This document shows, piece by piece, positions 1 to 8,086 of a stretch of 12,999 nt of DNA. The stretch covers positions 1 through 12,999 of the forward strand of contig JAGGWI010000124.1 of the NCBI GenBank assembly GCA_021157505.1, read 5' to 3'. This DNA comes from Desulfuromusa sp. Its GTDB lineage: Bacteria > Desulfobacterota > Desulfuromonadia > Desulfuromonadales > Geopsychrobacteraceae. Numbering within the stretch: the stretch's first letter is position 1; each line of letters begins with the position of its first letter. Under the pieces are notes generated by a model. That model did no database searches. It was not told the DNA's origin and was given only the letters and a program-made list of their open reading frames with translations. Position numbers and translations under genes: made by a program.

Positions 1-978
1 CTGTTGATCGCTTTCATTCTTGGTCCGTGGATGATTGCAACTCTGCAGAAGATGCAAATAGGTCAGGTGATTCGTAAGGTTGGTCCGGAATCTCACTTTA
101 TCAAGGAGGGGACGCCAACCATGGGTGGCGCCTTGATTCTTCTTGCCATTATTCTCCCGACACTCCTTTGGGCGGATCTGACAAATCTCTATATCTGGGT
201 CACACTGTTGGTGACCGCCGGTTATGGCGCTATCGGCTTTATCGATGATTATTTGAAGGTTGTACGGAAAAACAGTGCTGGCATATCCGCCCGGCAAAAA
301 ATGTTCTGGCAGATACTGGTCGCCTTGATAGCGGCGTTATTGCTCTACAGTCATGGCGAGTTTAGTACCCATCTGAGCGTGCCATTCTTTAAGAATGTGA
401 ACCCCGATTTGGGCTGGTTCTATATTCCATTTGCAATCCTGGTGATGGTTGGATCAAGTAATGCGGTGAATTTAACCGATGGTTTGGATGGTCTGGCTAT
501 TGGTCCGATGATTATTGCTTCAGCTACTTTTCTGCTCCTGGCTTATCTGGTAGGAAACGCAAAACTTTCCGGTTATCTGCAGATTACCGGGGTTCAGGGG
601 GCGGGAGAGCTGGCAATTCTTTGTGGTGCAATGGTTGGTGCCGGACTTGGATTCCTCTGGTTTAACAGCTATCCGGCTCAGGTTTTCATGGGGGACGTTG
701 GCAGCTTGTCCCTCGGTGGCGCTCTGGGAACGATTGCGGTTATTACCAAAAATGAGTTTGTGCTGGTGATTGTTGGTGGAATCTTTGTGATGGAAGCCCT
801 TTCGGTGATTGTTCAGGTTATCTCATTTCGTTACTGGGGACGCCGGGTTTTTCGGATGGCACCAATTCACCACCATTTTGAATTAAAAGGGTGGGCAGAG
901 CCAAAAATTATTGTCCGTTTTTGGATTATCAGCATTGTGCTGGCATTGATAGCTCTCTCAACATTGAAGTTGCGCTAA
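1..978 (+). CDS. mraY: Phospho-N-acetylmuramoyl-pentapeptide-transferase MraY (5' end cut by window)
   Basis: Integral membrane enzyme that transfers phospho-MurNAc-pentapeptide from its UDP carrier to undecaprenyl phosphate, giving lipid I on the inner face of the cytoplasmic membrane. The frame is open from base 1 (CTG, TTG, ATC), and the visible protein begins at a point matching roughly residue 36 of a typical 360-residue MraY. The true start therefore lies upstream, and the TTG at position 4 is not a start. About 325 residues are visible. Family motifs are clear: GPESHFIKEGTPTMGG near the visible start, the catalytic Asp-Asp pair in FIDDYLKVV (codons at 244-249), NLTDGLDGLAIG, MGDVGSLSLGG, and the histidine-rich PIHHHFELKGW near the C-terminus. 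Many hydrophobic segments fit the polytopic fold. The stop is followed immediately by a palindromic element, so mraY is not coupled to murD. Identity is very secure. Confidence 0.97.
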   Translation: MLIAFILGPWMIATLQKMQIGQVIRKVGPESHFIKEGTPTMGGALILLAIILPTLLWADLTNLYIWVTLLVTAGYGAIGFIDDYLKVVRKNSAGISARQKMFWQILVALIAALLLYSHGEFSTHLSVPFFKNVNPDLGWFYIPFAILVMVGSSNAVNLTDGLDGLAIGPMIIASATFLLLAYLVGNAKLSGYLQITGVQGAGELAILCGAMVGAGLGFLWFNSYPAQVFMGDVGSLSLGGALGTIAVITKNEFVLVIVGGIFVMEALSVIVQVISFRYWGRRVFRMAPIHHHFELKGWAEPKIIVRFWIISIVLALIALSTLKLR

Positions 979-1106
979 AAATGGCGTCGCAAAAAGTCCG
1001 CCCTGCTGTGTTGCAGCGTTTTTTCAAGATCTCAACATACGGATGGATGTTTTCACCCCTGAAAAATCACTACGCCTTGCTGGACGAAATTTTTGCTTAG
1101 CCATTT
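979..1106. repeat. Imperfect palindromic intergenic element between mraY and murD
   Basis: The spacer starts directly after the mraY stop with AAATGGC, a short variable stretch, then GCAAAAA and GTCC. Near the murD side the reverse complement reads AAATGGC, a variable stretch, GCAAAAA and CGTCC, so the ends form a terminal inverted repeat of about 28-30 bp with small gaps. Further in, GCGTTTTTTCA on the left mirrors GTGATTTTTCA on the right, and AACAT/ATGTT (1034-1038 and 1047-1051) close the centre. This resembles a MITE-like or REP-like dispersed repeat rather than a regulatory site, and no credible gene lies in it. The folded transcript could also act as an attenuator between mraY and murD. 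Copy number in the genome cannot be seen from this window. Confidence 0.6.
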
Positions 1107-1144
1107 AAACCAAGTTAACCATTTCATTTTTTCGTGAGTGGATC

Positions 1145-2506
1145 ATGAAACTCGATTTTAAAAACAAGCGCATTGTGGTTATCGGAGCCGGCCGGAGCGG
1201 TCAGGCACTGGTGCGCTTTTTGGTCGAGCGGGGGGCAACAGTTGCCTTGTCGGATTTGCGCCAGCGGGAACAGATCGAGGGGCTTGCTGCTCTGCAGGGG
1301 TTGCCGATTCGGTTTGATCTGGGTGGGCATAGCCTGGAATTATTTGAGCAGGCAGATCTCATTGCTGTCAGCCCCGGTGTTCCGCTTGATTGTGAGCCAC
1401 TGCGTCTTGCGGCTTCCTGTGGTATCCCTCTACTTGGAGAAATTGAAATTGCTGCGCAGGAAATCACGGCACCCATTATTGGCGTCACCGGTACCAACGG
1501 AAAATCGACTACAACCAGTCTGATCGGCAAAATCATGCAGGCTTGGGGTAAAAACGTCTTTGTTGGTGGCAACTTAGGGACACCCCTGGTGGATGGGTGT
1601 TCCACAGAGATCGATGGGGCGGTTGTTGAGCTCTCTTCTTTTCAATTAGAAAGCATCGACAAGTTTCACCCGGCCATTGGCTTACTCCTCAATTTGAGCT
1701 CAGATCACCTGGATCGCTATCCCGATTTACAGAGCTATTATCAAGCCAAATTGAGATTATTCCGCAATATGAGTGCTGCTGATTTTGCTGTTTTGAACGC
1801 AGATGATGTAGAAGTCTGCCGTTTGACGGCCGATCTTAAGGCAACCAAGGTCTGGTTTTCCCGTAGTGGTCGGCAGGTTGAGGGAATGGTGAGATTTGGA
1901 GATCGGCTGGTCTGGAATTGGCATGGAGCCGATATCCAATTGCCGCTGACTGAACTGCAGCTGTCGGGTGAGCACAATGTTGAAAATGCTATGGCCGCAA
2001 TGATCCCGCCATTATTGCAGGGCTGTCCAGCGGATCTGGCATGGCAGGCGGTTTGCTCATTTGCCGGACTTGAACACCGAATGCAACTGGTGCGGCAACT
2101 GCACGGAGTGAACTGGTACAACGACTCAAAGGGGACCAATGTTGGTAGTGTGATGAAAAGTCTCGCCGGGTTGCCTGGTGACGTCACTCTGATTGCTGGT
2201 GGTAGAGACAAAGGGAGTGATTATACCCTCCTCAGACCACTGTTGGAGAAAAAGGTCAAACATCTGCTTCTGCTTGGTGAAGCGGCAGAGAAGATGGCTG
2301 CAGAGCTGTCTGGAAGTTGTGAAATCCGCATCGCTGCAGGAATGGAATCGGCAGTACAACAGGCCTACGAAATGACTTCTCCCAGTGGAACGGTATTGCT
2401 GTCTCCAGCGTGTTCCAGTTTTGATATGTTTCGCAATTATCAGGTGCGCGGGGATGAGTTTGAGCGGTTGGTCCGAGAGTTGCCCGCAGAGGAGGTCGCA
2501 TCATGA
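1145..2506 (+). CDS. murD: UDP-N-acetylmuramoyl-L-alanine--D-glutamate ligase MurD
   Basis: Cytoplasmic ATP-dependent ligase that adds D-glutamate to UDP-MurNAc-L-Ala, the second step of stem-peptide assembly. It has 453 residues, normal for MurD (about 440-460). The N-terminal Rossmann-like substrate domain begins VVIGAGRSGQA (about residues 11-21). The Mur-ligase P-loop is GVTGTNGKSTTT (113-124). The central domain carries LSSFQLE (163-169) and LNLSSDHLDRY (182-192), followed by the lysine (about K202, in QAKLRLF) that is carbamylated in this family. The C-terminal domain shows HRMQ, NDSKGTN (327-332), AGGRDKGSDY and LLSPACSSFDMF. The ATG at 1145 has only a weak upstream ribosome site (GTGAGTGG), consistent with its position just after a repeat insertion. 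The gene overlaps ftsW by four bases (ATGA). Confidence 0.97.
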   Translation: MKLDFKNKRIVVIGAGRSGQALVRFLVERGATVALSDLRQREQIEGLAALQGLPIRFDLGGHSLELFEQADLIAVSPGVPLDCEPLRLAASCGIPLLGEIEIAAQEITAPIIGVTGTNGKSTTTSLIGKIMQAWGKNVFVGGNLGTPLVDGCSTEIDGAVVELSSFQLESIDKFHPAIGLLLNLSSDHLDRYPDLQSYYQAKLRLFRNMSAADFAVLNADDVEVCRLTADLKATKVWFSRSGRQVEGMVRFGDRLVWNWHGADIQLPLTELQLSGEHNVENAMAAMIPPLLQGCPADLAWQAVCSFAGLEHRMQLVRQLHGVNWYNDSKGTNVGSVMKSLAGLPGDVTLIAGGRDKGSDYTLLRPLLEKKVKHLLLLGEAAEKMAAELSGSCEIRIAAGMESAVQQAYEMTSPSGTVLLSPACSSFDMFRNYQVRGDEFERLVRELPAEEVAS

Positions 2507-3606
2507 CACTCCGGCGTGATGTTGATACCACTCTACTGTTATTGACGGTTTCCTTGACCTGTATTGGTGTGGTGATGGTCTACTCTTCATCGGCAATCAT
2601 GGCGGCAGATCGGTTTCATGACGGCTTCTATTTTTTAAAAAGGCAGCTCCTTTATGCTCTGGTTGGGTTCGTGCTGATGGCATTTATGACCTACTTTAAT
2701 TATAACAACTGGCGCAAATTAGCTGTCATTTCTCTTCTTGGGAGTATTGTCCTGCTGGCTTTGCTGTTTGTTCCCGGATTAGGTGTCCGGGTCGGGGGAG
2801 CAATGCGCTGGCTGCGTTTGCCCGGTTTGACGATACAACCGGCAGAACTGGTGAAGTTAACACTGGTTCTCTATCTGGCTCACTCCCTGTCCCGTAAAAA
2901 AGATAAAGTCCGTTTATTTCTGAAGGGGTATCTCCCTTATATGATCGTCCTGGGATTGTTGCTTATAATGTTATTAAAGCAACCGGATCTGGGTAGTGCC
3001 ATGATTATTGCCGGGGTTGCTTTGGGGATGTTGATCGTCTCTGGAGTCCGCTGGCGCTACATCCTCCCTACAATTCTGATGACCTTGCCGCTGGTCTATT
3101 TTTTGGTCATGCAGGTTGATTATCGGCGTCGTCGGATCATGGCTTTTCTTGATCCATGGGATGACCCATTTGATACCGGATTCCAGATTATTCAAAGTAT
3201 GGTTGCCTTTGGCAAGGGTGGAGTGCTGGGGCAAGGTTTGGGGGTTGGTGAGCAGAAATTATTTTATCTGCCGGAAGCGCATACCGATTTTATTTTTTCT
3301 GTCATTGGGGAAGAACTTGGTTTGGTTGGAACATTTATCATTGCCGCTTTATTCTTGATGTTGATTCTCTGTGGCATCCGTATCGCGTTGCGTTGTCAGG
3401 ATCCTTTTGGCAAATATCTTGCCTTTGGTCTGACTTTATTGCTGGGGTTGGAAGCGTTTGTGAATCTGGCAGTCTGTATGGGCTTGTTGCCGACCAAGGG
3501 GCTGGCCCTGCCATTCATCTCTTATGGCGGCACCAGTTTGGTAGTGAGCCTGATTGCTGTCGGGATTATGTTGAATATTTCAAATTCTCAGGGGGGGACA
3601 GCATGA
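2503..3606 (+). CDS. ftsW: Septal peptidoglycan glycosyltransferase FtsW (SEDS family)
   Basis: Polytopic SEDS-family membrane protein that polymerises lipid II into glycan strands at the division septum, working with the class B penicillin-binding protein FtsI. It has 367 residues, with about ten hydrophobic segments expected. Diagnostic sequences are VMVYSSSAIMA near the N-terminus, GGAMRWLRLPGLTIQPAELVK (about 98-118), KQPDLGSA (159-166), the extracellular-loop motif PEAHTDFIFSVIGEELG whose Asp (about D262) corresponds to the essential SEDS aspartate, and C-terminal LPFISYGGTSL. These fit FtsW better than RodA, and the dcw location supports that. The start ATG overlaps the murD stop (ATGA) and has a strong GGAGG at 2491-2495. 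The end overlaps murG in the same way, so translational coupling is likely on both sides. Confidence 0.96.
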   Translation: MTLRRDVDTTLLLLTVSLTCIGVVMVYSSSAIMAADRFHDGFYFLKRQLLYALVGFVLMAFMTYFNYNNWRKLAVISLLGSIVLLALLFVPGLGVRVGGAMRWLRLPGLTIQPAELVKLTLVLYLAHSLSRKKDKVRLFLKGYLPYMIVLGLLLIMLLKQPDLGSAMIIAGVALGMLIVSGVRWRYILPTILMTLPLVYFLVMQVDYRRRRIMAFLDPWDDPFDTGFQIIQSMVAFGKGGVLGQGLGVGEQKLFYLPEAHTDFIFSVIGEELGLVGTFIIAALFLMLILCGIRIALRCQDPFGKYLAFGLTLLLGLEAFVNLAVCMGLLPTKGLALPFISYGGTSLVVSLIAVGIMLNISNSQGGTA

Positions 3607-4694
3607 GGTTGATGCTGGCCGGTGGCGGAACCGGAGGACATCTTTTTCCCGCCGTAGCTCTGGCTCAACTGTTGCTCAAGCAGGATGAGACTGCCGCGGT
3701 ACAATTTGTCGGCACCAAGCGTGGTTTAGAACAGCGATTACTGCCAGGACTGGGTTTGCCATTGGCGACTGTGGATATGGTCGGCGTTGTCGGTCGAGGC
3801 TGGCGTGGCAAGGTGGAACTTGTCCCCAAACTTACAAAGAGTCTTATTCAGGCAAAAATAATTATTCGCAATTTTAAACCCGACTTGATTATTGGTGTGG
3901 GAGGCTATGCGTCTGTACCGGTGTTGTTGATCGCAAAAATGACAGGCATTCCCTATCTGATTCATGAGCAGAATGCGATTTCTGGTTTAAGTAACCGGCT
4001 GCTGGGGAGGTGGGCGAAAACAATTTGTCTCTCTTTTCCAGATAGTGGCAACGGTTTTACCCAAAGCAAAGTGTTGGTGACCGGAAATCCGTTACGGCAG
4101 GGTTTGGAAACTGTCGCGGCGAAGATTCCAGCGCCGGGGAAGTTGTTGATTTTCGGAGGAAGCCGGGGGGCTCACGCAATCAATCAGGCGGTTCTGAAGA
4201 TGTTGCCCTTTCTTCGTGATTGGGATGGTCGGCCGGAAATAGTCCACCAAACCGGTGAGGAAGATTTTTTGCAAGTACAACAAGGCTACCGTGATGCGGG
4301 ATTTGATCCACAGCAGGTGACCCCTTTTATTGATGATATGGCGACCGCTTATGCTGACGCAAGTTTGGTGATCTGCCGTGCCGGGGCAACAACCCTGGCA
4401 GAATTGGCGGTCTGTGGACGTGCTGCAATTTTAATCCCTTTTCCATATGCCGCAGGTGATCATCAGGCAGCCAATGCAAAAGCTCTGGAGAGTGCCGGGG
4501 CAGCAATATCGGTGCCGCAAAGTGAATTGGTCCCAGAATCTCTCGCTGTTCTGGTGAAGAATCTCTGGACCGATCAACAGACGTTACAGAGTATGGCTGA
4601 CCAGGGTCGGCAGTTAGGTTTTCCAGGTGCGGCAGAGCAGGTTCTGAGTGAATGCCGCCGTCTGCTTGGAACCCCATCAATGGAGGCAATATAG
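3603..4694 (+). CDS. murG: UDP-GlcNAc:lipid I N-acetylglucosaminyltransferase MurG
   Basis: Peripheral membrane glycosyltransferase (GT28, GT-B fold) that adds GlcNAc to lipid I to make lipid II. It has 363 residues, the usual size. The N-terminal glycine loop GGGTGGH is at residues 7-13. VGGYASVPVL and HEQNAISGLSNRLL mark the lipid I acceptor half; VTGNPLR, FGGSRGAHAIN, CRAGATTLAEL and PFPYAAGDHQAANA mark the UDP-GlcNAc half. The frame stays open upstream to an ATG at 3393, but that stretch lies inside ftsW, and the family glycine loop sits at the correct distance from the ATG at 3603. That start overlaps the ftsW stop (ATGA) and follows a G-run ribosome site near 3591-3597. The stop TAG directly abuts the murC ATG. 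Confidence 0.97.
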   Translation: MRLMLAGGGTGGHLFPAVALAQLLLKQDETAAVQFVGTKRGLEQRLLPGLGLPLATVDMVGVVGRGWRGKVELVPKLTKSLIQAKIIIRNFKPDLIIGVGGYASVPVLLIAKMTGIPYLIHEQNAISGLSNRLLGRWAKTICLSFPDSGNGFTQSKVLVTGNPLRQGLETVAAKIPAPGKLLIFGGSRGAHAINQAVLKMLPFLRDWDGRPEIVHQTGEEDFLQVQQGYRDAGFDPQQVTPFIDDMATAYADASLVICRAGATTLAELAVCGRAAILIPFPYAAGDHQAANAKALESAGAAISVPQSELVPESLAVLVKNLWTDQQTLQSMADQGRQLGFPGAAEQVLSECRRLLGTPSMEAI

Positions 4695-6080
4695 ATGTAC
4701 GGCCGGATCAAGAAAATCCATTTTGTTGGTATTGGCGGGATTGGCATGAGTGGGATCGCTGAACTGCTGTTGAATCTTGGTTATCGGGTCTCAGGGTCAG
4801 ACCTGTGTGAATCGGATACCACCCGCAGATTAGCAGAACTGGGGGGTGAAATTGTTATCGGTCACAGTGCAGAAAATATCACTGAGGTTGATGTCGTTGT
4901 CACTTCTACGGCGGTTAAAGAGGATAACCCTGAGGTTGTTGAAGCGCTCCGGCAACATGTTGCGGTGATTCCCCGGGCGGAGATGCTGGCTGAATTGATG
5001 CGGATGAAGTATGGCATTGCCATTGCTGGCACTCATGGGAAAACCACGACGACAAGTATGATGGCAGTGGTGCTGCAGCATGCCGGGATCGATCCCACCG
5101 CAGTTATCGGTGGTAAGCTGGATGCTTTTGGTTCCAATGCCAAACTCGGTCGGGGCAAGTTCCTGGTGGCTGAGGCTGATGAGTCCGATGGCTCATTCAT
5201 GCACCTGTCACCCACGATTGCTGTGGTGACTAATATCGATGTTGATCATCTTGATTTTTATTCAGGGATTGATGAAATAAAGGAAATATTTGTCGATTTT
5301 ATCAACAAGGTTCCTTTTTATGGCCGCGCGATCCTTTGCCTTGATGATCGAAATATTCAGGATATCCTTCCCCTAGTTAAAAAACGTTTTATTACGTATG
5401 GGTTGACCAGTCAGGCCGATTTTTATGCTGATGATATTCAACATCGTCAGGGACGTACCAGCTTCAGCGCTTTTTATAAAGGTGAAGAAATGGGGCGGAT
5501 TTCTTTTCGGATGCCCGGTCGGCACAATGTTTTGAATGCTCTGGCGGTGCTTGCTGTTGCTTATGAACTGGAAATTCCGTTCAATACAATTGTTGGCGGG
5601 TTTCGAAATTTTGGAGGTCTTCAGCGCCGCTTTGAAGTTCGTGATGAGATCAACAATATCATGATTATTGATGATTATGGCCACCATCCAGTTGAGATCA
5701 AGGCAACTCTGGGAGCGGCAAAAAGTGGCTGGAATAAGCGGATCATCGCAATTTTTCAACCCCATCGCTACACGCGAACTGCGGCACTGTTTGAGGACTT
5801 TTTGACGGCATTCTACCAGGCGGATCATTTGGTCGTTACCGATGTCTATGCTGCGGGTGAAGAGACGATTGCGGGGGCAACCGGGGAGGCATTGGCAGAG
5901 GGAATCGTTGAACACGGTCACAAAGCGGTCACCTATAGAGCCTCCCTGGAGGAGATAAGTGATTATGTCGCCAAAATTGCTGAACCGGGAGATATGGTGG
6001 TGACCCTGGGGGCTGGAAATATCAACCAGGTTTGTCCTATGCTGGCAGAAAAACTACGAAAAAGGGTTGCACAGGGATGA
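4695..6080 (+). CDS. murC: UDP-N-acetylmuramate--L-alanine ligase MurC
   Basis: Cytoplasmic ATP-dependent Mur ligase that joins L-alanine to UDP-MurNAc, the first amino-acid addition of the stem peptide. It has 461 residues, typical of free-standing MurC, with no fused MurB or Ddl domain. Visible motifs are the N-terminal UDP-binding loop FVGIGGIGMSGIAELL (10-25), P-loop AGTHGKTTTT (111-120), AEADESDGSF and TNIDVDHLDFY in the central domain, then NFGGLQRRFE, DDYGHHPVE, FQPHRYTR and LGAGNIN in the C-terminal domain. The start abuts the murG stop with no gap and has GGAGG at 4682-4686. The stop overlaps the ddl start (ATGA). In Geobacter-type clusters murB is commonly the next gene; here it is not. 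Confidence 0.97.
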   Translation: MYGRIKKIHFVGIGGIGMSGIAELLLNLGYRVSGSDLCESDTTRRLAELGGEIVIGHSAENITEVDVVVTSTAVKEDNPEVVEALRQHVAVIPRAEMLAELMRMKYGIAIAGTHGKTTTTSMMAVVLQHAGIDPTAVIGGKLDAFGSNAKLGRGKFLVAEADESDGSFMHLSPTIAVVTNIDVDHLDFYSGIDEIKEIFVDFINKVPFYGRAILCLDDRNIQDILPLVKKRFITYGLTSQADFYADDIQHRQGRTSFSAFYKGEEMGRISFRMPGRHNVLNALAVLAVAYELEIPFNTIVGGFRNFGGLQRRFEVRDEINNIMIIDDYGHHPVEIKATLGAAKSGWNKRIIAIFQPHRYTRTAALFEDFLTAFYQADHLVVTDVYAAGEETIAGATGEALAEGIVEHGHKAVTYRASLEEISDYVAKIAEPGDMVVTLGAGNINQVCPMLAEKLRKRVAQG

Positions 6081-7012
6081 GTTGTTTCTCGCAAAAAGAG
6101 ATGTCTGCAAAAACTATTGGCGTTTTGCTTGGAGGCTTATCCGCTGAACGTGAAATCTCTTTGAAAACAGGAACTGCTGCACTGCAAGCATTGCAACAAC
6201 TCGGTTATCGCGCGGTCGCCATTGATGTTAATCAGAATCTGCCGCAACAATTAGAGCAGGCCGGAATTGAAATTGCTTTTATCGCGTTGCATGGTCGTTT
6301 TGGTGAGGATGGCAGGGTTCAGGGGTTGCTGGAGATGTTGCAGATTCCTTACACCGGTAGCGGGGTGCTGGCTTCCAGCGTTGCGATTGACAAGGTTATG
6401 ACCAAACAATTGCTTATTTATCATGATTTGCCGACCCCAGAGTTTGATTTTATGCGTATCGGGGACTCAGTTGATGCCCTGCTTAAACGTTGCAGCTCTT
6501 TACCGTTGGTGGTTAAACCCTCGCGTGAAGGTTCAACGATTGGGATCACCATCGCCAGAAATAAAGAAGCTTTGTGCTCTGGAGTTGAACTGGCGGCCAC
6601 TCTGGATGGAACCGTTCTAATCGAAGAGTTTATCGAGGGTTCCGAGTTAACGGTCTCGGTACTCAATGGTAAGGCACTCCCGGTCATTAAAATTGTCCCG
6701 AAAAGTGGTTTTTACGATTATCAGGCAAAGTATAATTCCGCAGACACCGAGTATTTGTTGCCCGCTCCGATTGCTGAAAATATCTACCAATTGGTGCAGC
6801 AGGCCGCAGTCAAGGCTTGTCGGGTTCTTGGTTGTCGCGGAGCGGCGCGGGTTGATTTTATGTTCCGGAACGATAGCTTTTATTGTCTTGAGGTGAATAC
6901 CATCCCGGGGATGACTGAAACCAGCCTGTTGCCGAAAGCAGCTCAAGCTGCCGGGGTCGATTTTCCACAATTAGTCGAAATGATATTGCTCGATGCTGAT
7001 CTGGATAAGTAG
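6077..7012 (+). CDS. ddl: D-alanine--D-alanine ligase Ddl
   Basis: ATP-grasp ligase that condenses two D-alanines for MurF to add to the muropeptide precursor. It has 311 residues from the chosen start, normal for the DdlB type. The N-terminal motif GGLSAEREISL is at 19-29, ALHGRFGEDG at 70-79, the ATP-binding VVKPSREGSTIGI at 145-157, the omega loop FYDYQAKY at 212-219, and the metal-binding LEVNTIPGMT at 271-280. The Glu24, Ser153 and Tyr219 set matches Glu15, Ser150 and Tyr216 of E. coli DdlB, which fits a true D-Ala-D-Ala ligase rather than a D-lactate ligase. The ATG at 6077 overlaps the murC stop; ATG 6101 is an alternative start giving 303 residues. The extension back to 6032 lies inside murC and is unlikely. 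Confidence 0.96.
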   Translation: MSCFSQKEMSAKTIGVLLGGLSAEREISLKTGTAALQALQQLGYRAVAIDVNQNLPQQLEQAGIEIAFIALHGRFGEDGRVQGLLEMLQIPYTGSGVLASSVAIDKVMTKQLLIYHDLPTPEFDFMRIGDSVDALLKRCSSLPLVVKPSREGSTIGITIARNKEALCSGVELAATLDGTVLIEEFIEGSELTVSVLNGKALPVIKIVPKSGFYDYQAKYNSADTEYLLPAPIAENIYQLVQQAAVKACRVLGCRGAARVDFMFRNDSFYCLEVNTIPGMTETSLLPKAAQAAGVDFPQLVEMILLDADLDK

Positions 7013-7017
7013 CTGAC

Positions 7018-7182
7018 AGGTGGCTATCGGACTATACGGACTGAAGCGAAAATTCGGAGATTTGAGAACAGTTTTTAGATCGTTTGCAGGCTCATAGCCA
7101 TAGCTATGGGGCAAAAAGGAACTGAAAAATGAGCCAAGCAAACGGATTTGCAGCCAGTACATGGATAGTCCGACAGCCACCT
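7018..7182. repeat. Palindromic MITE-like element between ddl and ftsQ
   Basis: The outer 18 bp (7018-7035) and the reverse complement of 7165-7182 match at 17 of 18 positions; both read AGGTGGCTnTCGGACTAT. The inner arms are partly complementary, and the centre contains the perfect 12-bp palindrome CCATAGCTATGG (7098-7109), close to the midpoint. The whole unit is about 165 bp and fills most of the gap between ddl and ftsQ. No credible ORF lies inside. Terminal inverted repeats, a symmetrical centre and lack of coding capacity fit a non-autonomous miniature element or a large REP-type palindrome. A flanking target-site duplication is not obvious. In RNA it would form a long hairpin and may reduce read-through into ftsQAZ. 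Confidence 0.72.
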
Positions 7183-7222
7183 AGTCATAATATTTAACGA
7201 TTAAAGTAAGTAAGAGTGTTGC

Positions 7223-8071
7223 ATGCGTGATCTGAAAAAAAATCAGAAAACCACGAAGAGAGTTCGTGGAAATCGGCTTAAACGGCGGAAAAAGCCACTT
7301 GACTGGCGCAAGTTGCTACATCGAACCTTGCGCATCGGGGTGACACTTTTCAGTGCTGTTTTGCTTGTAGTTGGCGGTTTTTTTGTTACGCAATTACTGT
7401 TGGCTTCAGATCTGTTTCGAGTTGAACGGGTTGAAGTCCAAGGAAACGATCGACTCAGTAAGGGTCAAGTGGTGGCTCTTTCAGATCTTGAGATCGGAAT
7501 AAATACATTTAATCTGGATATCGGTTTGATCGGGCGAAAAATTGAAGAGAATCCCTGGGTGGAAAGTGCCCGGGTCCAGCGGATATTCCCGCGTCAGATC
7601 ATGATCAATATTGAAGAACGGCAGCCGGTAGCAATTGTTAATCTGGGTTACCTCTATTATCTCGATAAACAGGGGGAGATTTTTAAAGTTTTAGATGCGA
7701 CAGATAGCCTTGATTACCCCATTGTTACTGGATTCAATTATGCAAAGGCACAGGCGCACAATGCAGAATATGCGCAGCAATTGAAGCAGGCGGTAAAACT
7801 GTTGGCCGATTTAAGCCAGCGTAAATTGTTCAGCCTTGAACAGGTATCAGAAATACATTTTGAAGCCAATGGAGGTTTGTCATTATTTACGTTAGCGGGG
7901 GGTGTCAAAATCAAATTAGGGCAAACTGATTATAAGCGGAAACTGAATAGACTGGAACGGATATATGCCCAGCTGCAACCCAAGTTGCAGATGCTCGATT
8001 ATATCGACCTTAATGTTGACGAAAAAGTGATCGTCCGAATTGAACGGCCAAAACAAATGGCCAAAAGCTGA
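7223..8071 (+). CDS. ftsQ: Cell division protein FtsQ (DivIB/FtsQ family)
   Basis: Single-pass inner-membrane divisome protein. Its periplasmic part links early proteins (FtsA, FtsZ) to the FtsB/FtsL/FtsW/FtsI module. It has 282 residues. A very basic cytoplasmic N-terminus (1-35, rich in Lys and Arg) precedes one transmembrane segment at about 37-60. The POTRA domain follows at about 65-132 (FRVERVEVQGNDRLS, then NPWVESARVQRIFPRQIMINIEER), and then a FtsQ/DivIB beta domain beginning AIVNLGYLYYLDKQGEIFK. The family is divergent in sequence, so the call rests on this architecture and on its place between ddl and ftsA. The ribosome site is weak (TAAGAGTG). The gene lies just after the palindromic element, so it may begin a separate ftsQAZ unit. 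Confidence 0.93.
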   Translation: MRDLKKNQKTTKRVRGNRLKRRKKPLDWRKLLHRTLRIGVTLFSAVLLVVGGFFVTQLLLASDLFRVERVEVQGNDRLSKGQVVALSDLEIGINTFNLDIGLIGRKIEENPWVESARVQRIFPRQIMINIEERQPVAIVNLGYLYYLDKQGEIFKVLDATDSLDYPIVTGFNYAKAQAHNAEYAQQLKQAVKLLADLSQRKLFSLEQVSEIHFEANGGLSLFTLAGGVKIKLGQTDYKRKLNRLERIYAQLQPKLQMLDYIDLNVDEKVIVRIERPKQMAKS

Positions 8072-8086
8072 TACCAAGGGGGTGTC

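Noticed and set aside
891..1100. Small frame overlapping the end of mraY and the following palindrome
   Set aside because: It is an out-of-frame shadow of mraY running into a repeat, with no ribosome site or recognisable protein.
3393..3602. Upstream extension of the murG frame
   Set aside because: It lies inside ftsW and would put 70 extra residues before the glycine loop; the ATG at 3603 overlaps the ftsW stop and has a good ribosome site.
6032..6076. Upstream extension of the ddl frame
   Set aside because: It overlaps the end of murC and adds residues not expected in Ddl; ATG 6077 gives the normal ATGA overlap.
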